The notes below the pieces were generated by a model, which did not search any database, was not told the origin of the DNA, and saw only the letters and a program-made list of their open reading frames with translations. A stretch of DNA of 64,000 nt from Promethearchaeota archaeon (lineage in GTDB: Archaea > Asgardarchaeota > Lokiarchaeia > Sigynarchaeales > SOKP01), in NCBI GenBank assembly GCA_019057775.1, contig JAHLWT010000259.1, forward strand, positions 1 to 64,000, read 5' to 3'. Position numbers and translations under genes: made by a program. Positions 62,901 through 64,000 of this stretch are shown here, in pieces (position 1 is the stretch's first letter; each line of letters starts with the position of its first letter).

Positions 62901-62918
62901 AATAAGGGTTTTACAGAG

Positions 62919-63086
62919 ATGTCAAATTATCGCACGGTTAGGTTACCTGAGGAATTAGTTGAAACGGTTTTAAATCTGATTAAGAAAAAGAAAGAATTAG
63001 GCTATCGCTCACACTCCGAGTTTATAATTGAGGCTGTTAGGAGAAGAGTAGAGGAACTTCTTAAAAATAATGAAATGCAGAAATAA
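62919..63086 (+). CDS. ribbon-helix-helix (CopG-type) regulator
   Basis: This 55-residue protein reads SNYRTVRLPEELVETVLNLI and then GYRSHSEFIIEAVRRRVEEL. This is a clear RHH domain: strand TVRLP, helix 1, turn GYRSHSEF, helix 2, like NikR/CopG N-terminal domains. It is below usual ORF length limits. It is divergent from the histidine kinase, behind a repeat-rich control region it may bind. Confidence 0.85.
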   Translation: MSNYRTVRLPEELVETVLNLIKKKKELGYRSHSEFIIEAVRRRVEELLKNNEMQK

Positions 63087-63272
63087 TAGTTTTTGATACA
63101 ACTAATAAACCTCTTACCCTTAAAACCGACTCAATCATCATTCTTGTTTTAATACAAAACTTAGTTTAGGAGCATATAGGCACTATTAAATTTTTAATAA
63201 ATAAATTGAGAAAAATTATAAATATATTTAGGTTAAACTATATTTTCAAAAAAAATCAAAAAATAAAGGTGT

Positions 63273-63767
63273 ATGGATATAGCAAGACGAATTTATGTAA
63301 AAGGTAAGAAAACCCACGCGAAAGGAGAGACATTTACACAAGATAATGTTGGAGAAGAGAAAGAACGATTTTTAATAAGCTTAGACCTTATGTCTCTGAA
63401 AACTAGAAAGGATTATGATGCATTTGGGAGAGTGGGGGAATTTTACTTCAAGATAGATGGTCCAAAAACTTTAAAAGCAAGATTTCCAAACAAAGGAGTT
63501 ATTAAACTCCAGAAAAATCAGACGTTCACTTCCAAAGCGGATTTGTCACTGTGGAGTCAATTTAAAACTGTAAAAGTAGGAAAAAAGGCAACTGAACATT
63601 TAAAAGTGATTATAAGGGAAATGGATCATTTGAAAAAAGACCAGACTGTCGCCGAACAGGAATTTGAAATCAAACTACCACAAAAAACACAATACGTTAT
63701 TGTTCAGGACGCTGACGAAAACATAAAAGCTAAGATACGAATTCAAGCAACCAGAACAAGATATTAA
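63273..63767 (+). CDS. hypothetical beta-rich protein
   Basis: The 164-residue basic protein is predicted to be mainly strands: RFLISLDLMSLKTRKDYDAF, GEFYFKIDGPKTLKARFPNK, and a C-terminal YVIVQDADENIKAKIRIQ. It might be a C2-like or other beta sandwich, but no diagnostic motif is present. It has no signal peptide or membrane helix. A TATA-like ATTATAAATATATT lies about 60 bases upstream. Confidence 0.6.
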   Translation: MDIARRIYVKGKKTHAKGETFTQDNVGEEKERFLISLDLMSLKTRKDYDAFGRVGEFYFKIDGPKTLKARFPNKGVIKLQKNQTFTSKADLSLWSQFKTVKVGKKATEHLKVIIREMDHLKKDQTVAEQEFEIKLPQKTQYVIVQDADENIKAKIRIQATRTRY

Positions 63768-63826
63768 TTTTTATTTATCTATTTTTTTTCTTTTAAATAA
63801 GGTAAATCCTAGTTCAATCTGTACAA

Positions 63827-64000
63827 TTACATCACTTCTTTATTAAAAACTGCTAGTGAATCGTCTAATCCAGATTGTCCGAGGCTCATGACCATTTTGT
63901 CTACACCCATGTTTTCTACCTGAATAATCTTTTCTTTCAGTTCTTCATGCGTACCAATAAACATATGTGGAAGATTTCTCTTCATAATTTTGTGTGTTCT
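63827..64000 (-). CDS. LLM-class (luciferase-like) flavin/F420 oxidoreductase, partial C-terminus
   Basis: The reverse strand is open from the window edge to a TAA at 63829-63827 and encodes the last 57 residues. The segment HMFIGTHEELKEKIIQVENM followed by GVDKMVMSL corresponds to the C-terminal GTPEEV...l..y.eaGvd.fvl pattern of luciferase-like F420-dependent oxidoreductases. The substrate-binding N-terminal part is outside the window, so the subfamily cannot be named. Confidence 0.65.
   Translation of the reverse strand, partial: RTHKIMKRNLPHMFIGTHEELKEKIIQVENMGVDKMVMSLGQSGLDDSLAVFNKEVM

Larger units (their letters stand above)
62557..62918. promoter_or_regulatory. divergent control region between the kinase and an RHH gene, rich in repeats
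   Basis: Two copies of a 19-base direct repeat (62678-62696 and 62699-62717) lie 21 bases apart, i.e. two helical turns. Three ATGTAAAA(A/T)C-type words lie at 62718, 62777 and 62791. AATGAGTCATT (62601-62611) is a short palindrome. A 17-base palindrome is at 62857-62873. No gene is seen inside. Confidence 0.5.

Noticed and set aside
1..64000. tRNA, rRNA, CRISPR arrays, insertion sequences and integrases
   Set aside because: No GC-rich cloverleaf-like island, no regularly spaced repeats with spacers and no transposase or integrase motif were recognised while reading both strands; a covariance-model search could still reveal a small RNA.

Overview
The window reads as a piece of an AT-rich archaeal chromosome, most likely an Asgard archaeon of the Lokiarchaeia type. 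The evidence is mixed: archaeal GGTGA ribosome-binding sites and TATA boxes, Alba and a DUF1931-like histone-fold protein, a herA-nurA-mre11-rad50 operon, Taw2, an archaeal S26B signal peptidase and a cobalamin adenosyltransferase, together with a single-domain gelsolin-like protein, a GIFT/IFT52-like domain and a LURP-one protein. No rRNA, tRNA, CRISPR array, transposase or integrase was recognised. The lineage is an inference from gene content and composition.

Region 1 (1-17,000) is dominated by CoA-linked C4 acid metabolism. It holds a partial family I CoA-transferase subunit, an HTH/ferredoxin protein, a DUF169 protein, a cob(I)alamin adenosyltransferase, an MFS transporter, 4-hydroxybutyryl-CoA dehydratase with all Fe-S ligands, an archaeal thiolase plus its DUF35 partner, an MmsA-type aldehyde dehydrogenase, an iron alcohol dehydrogenase closely resembling eukaryotic hydroxyacid-oxoacid transhydrogenase (ADHFE1), an MBL hydrolase, an SDR, a NUDT19-like Nudix protein and a class III (GABA-type) aminotransferase. 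Together these suggest 4-aminobutyrate -> succinate semialdehyde <-> 4-hydroxybutyrate -> 4-hydroxybutyryl-CoA -> crotonyl-CoA -> acetyl-CoA. The crotonyl-CoA to acetoacetyl-CoA enzymes are not in the window. Two gene relics lie here: a PIN-domain toxin relic and the 3' tip of a second transhydrogenase-like gene.

Region 2 (17,000-34,500) holds a glutaminyl-cyclase-like M28 peptidase, a methyltransferase, a lipid kinase, signal peptidase, a chromatin pair (Alba and histone fold), the DNA-end-resection operon, a UvrD/Rep helicase, a 4-OT tautomerase, the gelsolin-like protein, a degenerate PD-(D/E)XK-like protein and a cysteine-cluster protein.

Region 3 (34,500-51,100) holds a large signal-less multi-beta-sandwich protein, an ICMT-like methyltransferase, a PIMT-like protein with a coiled-coil tail, a rhomboid protease, endonuclease III, RNA-modification enzymes, a GIFT-like domain fused to a ribbon-helix-helix (RHH) domain, an acyl-CoA ligase broken by a dinucleotide frameshift, a FGGY kinase, a HemL-like aminotransferase and an M29 aminopeptidase.

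Region 4 (51,300-64,000) contains the most unusual structure. A tandemly duplicated unit consists of a divergent small RHH regulator gene, a four-fold TGGAT repeat array with 10-11 bp period in its promoter, and a CaCA-type cation antiporter. One RHH copy is decayed, and the 3' relic of a further antiporter copy sits between the units. After it come an HhH/zinc protein, two paralogous 7-TM proteins, a degenerate small-GTPase-like protein, an EamA transporter, two more RHH genes, a six-PAS histidine kinase and a partial LLM flavin oxidoreductase.
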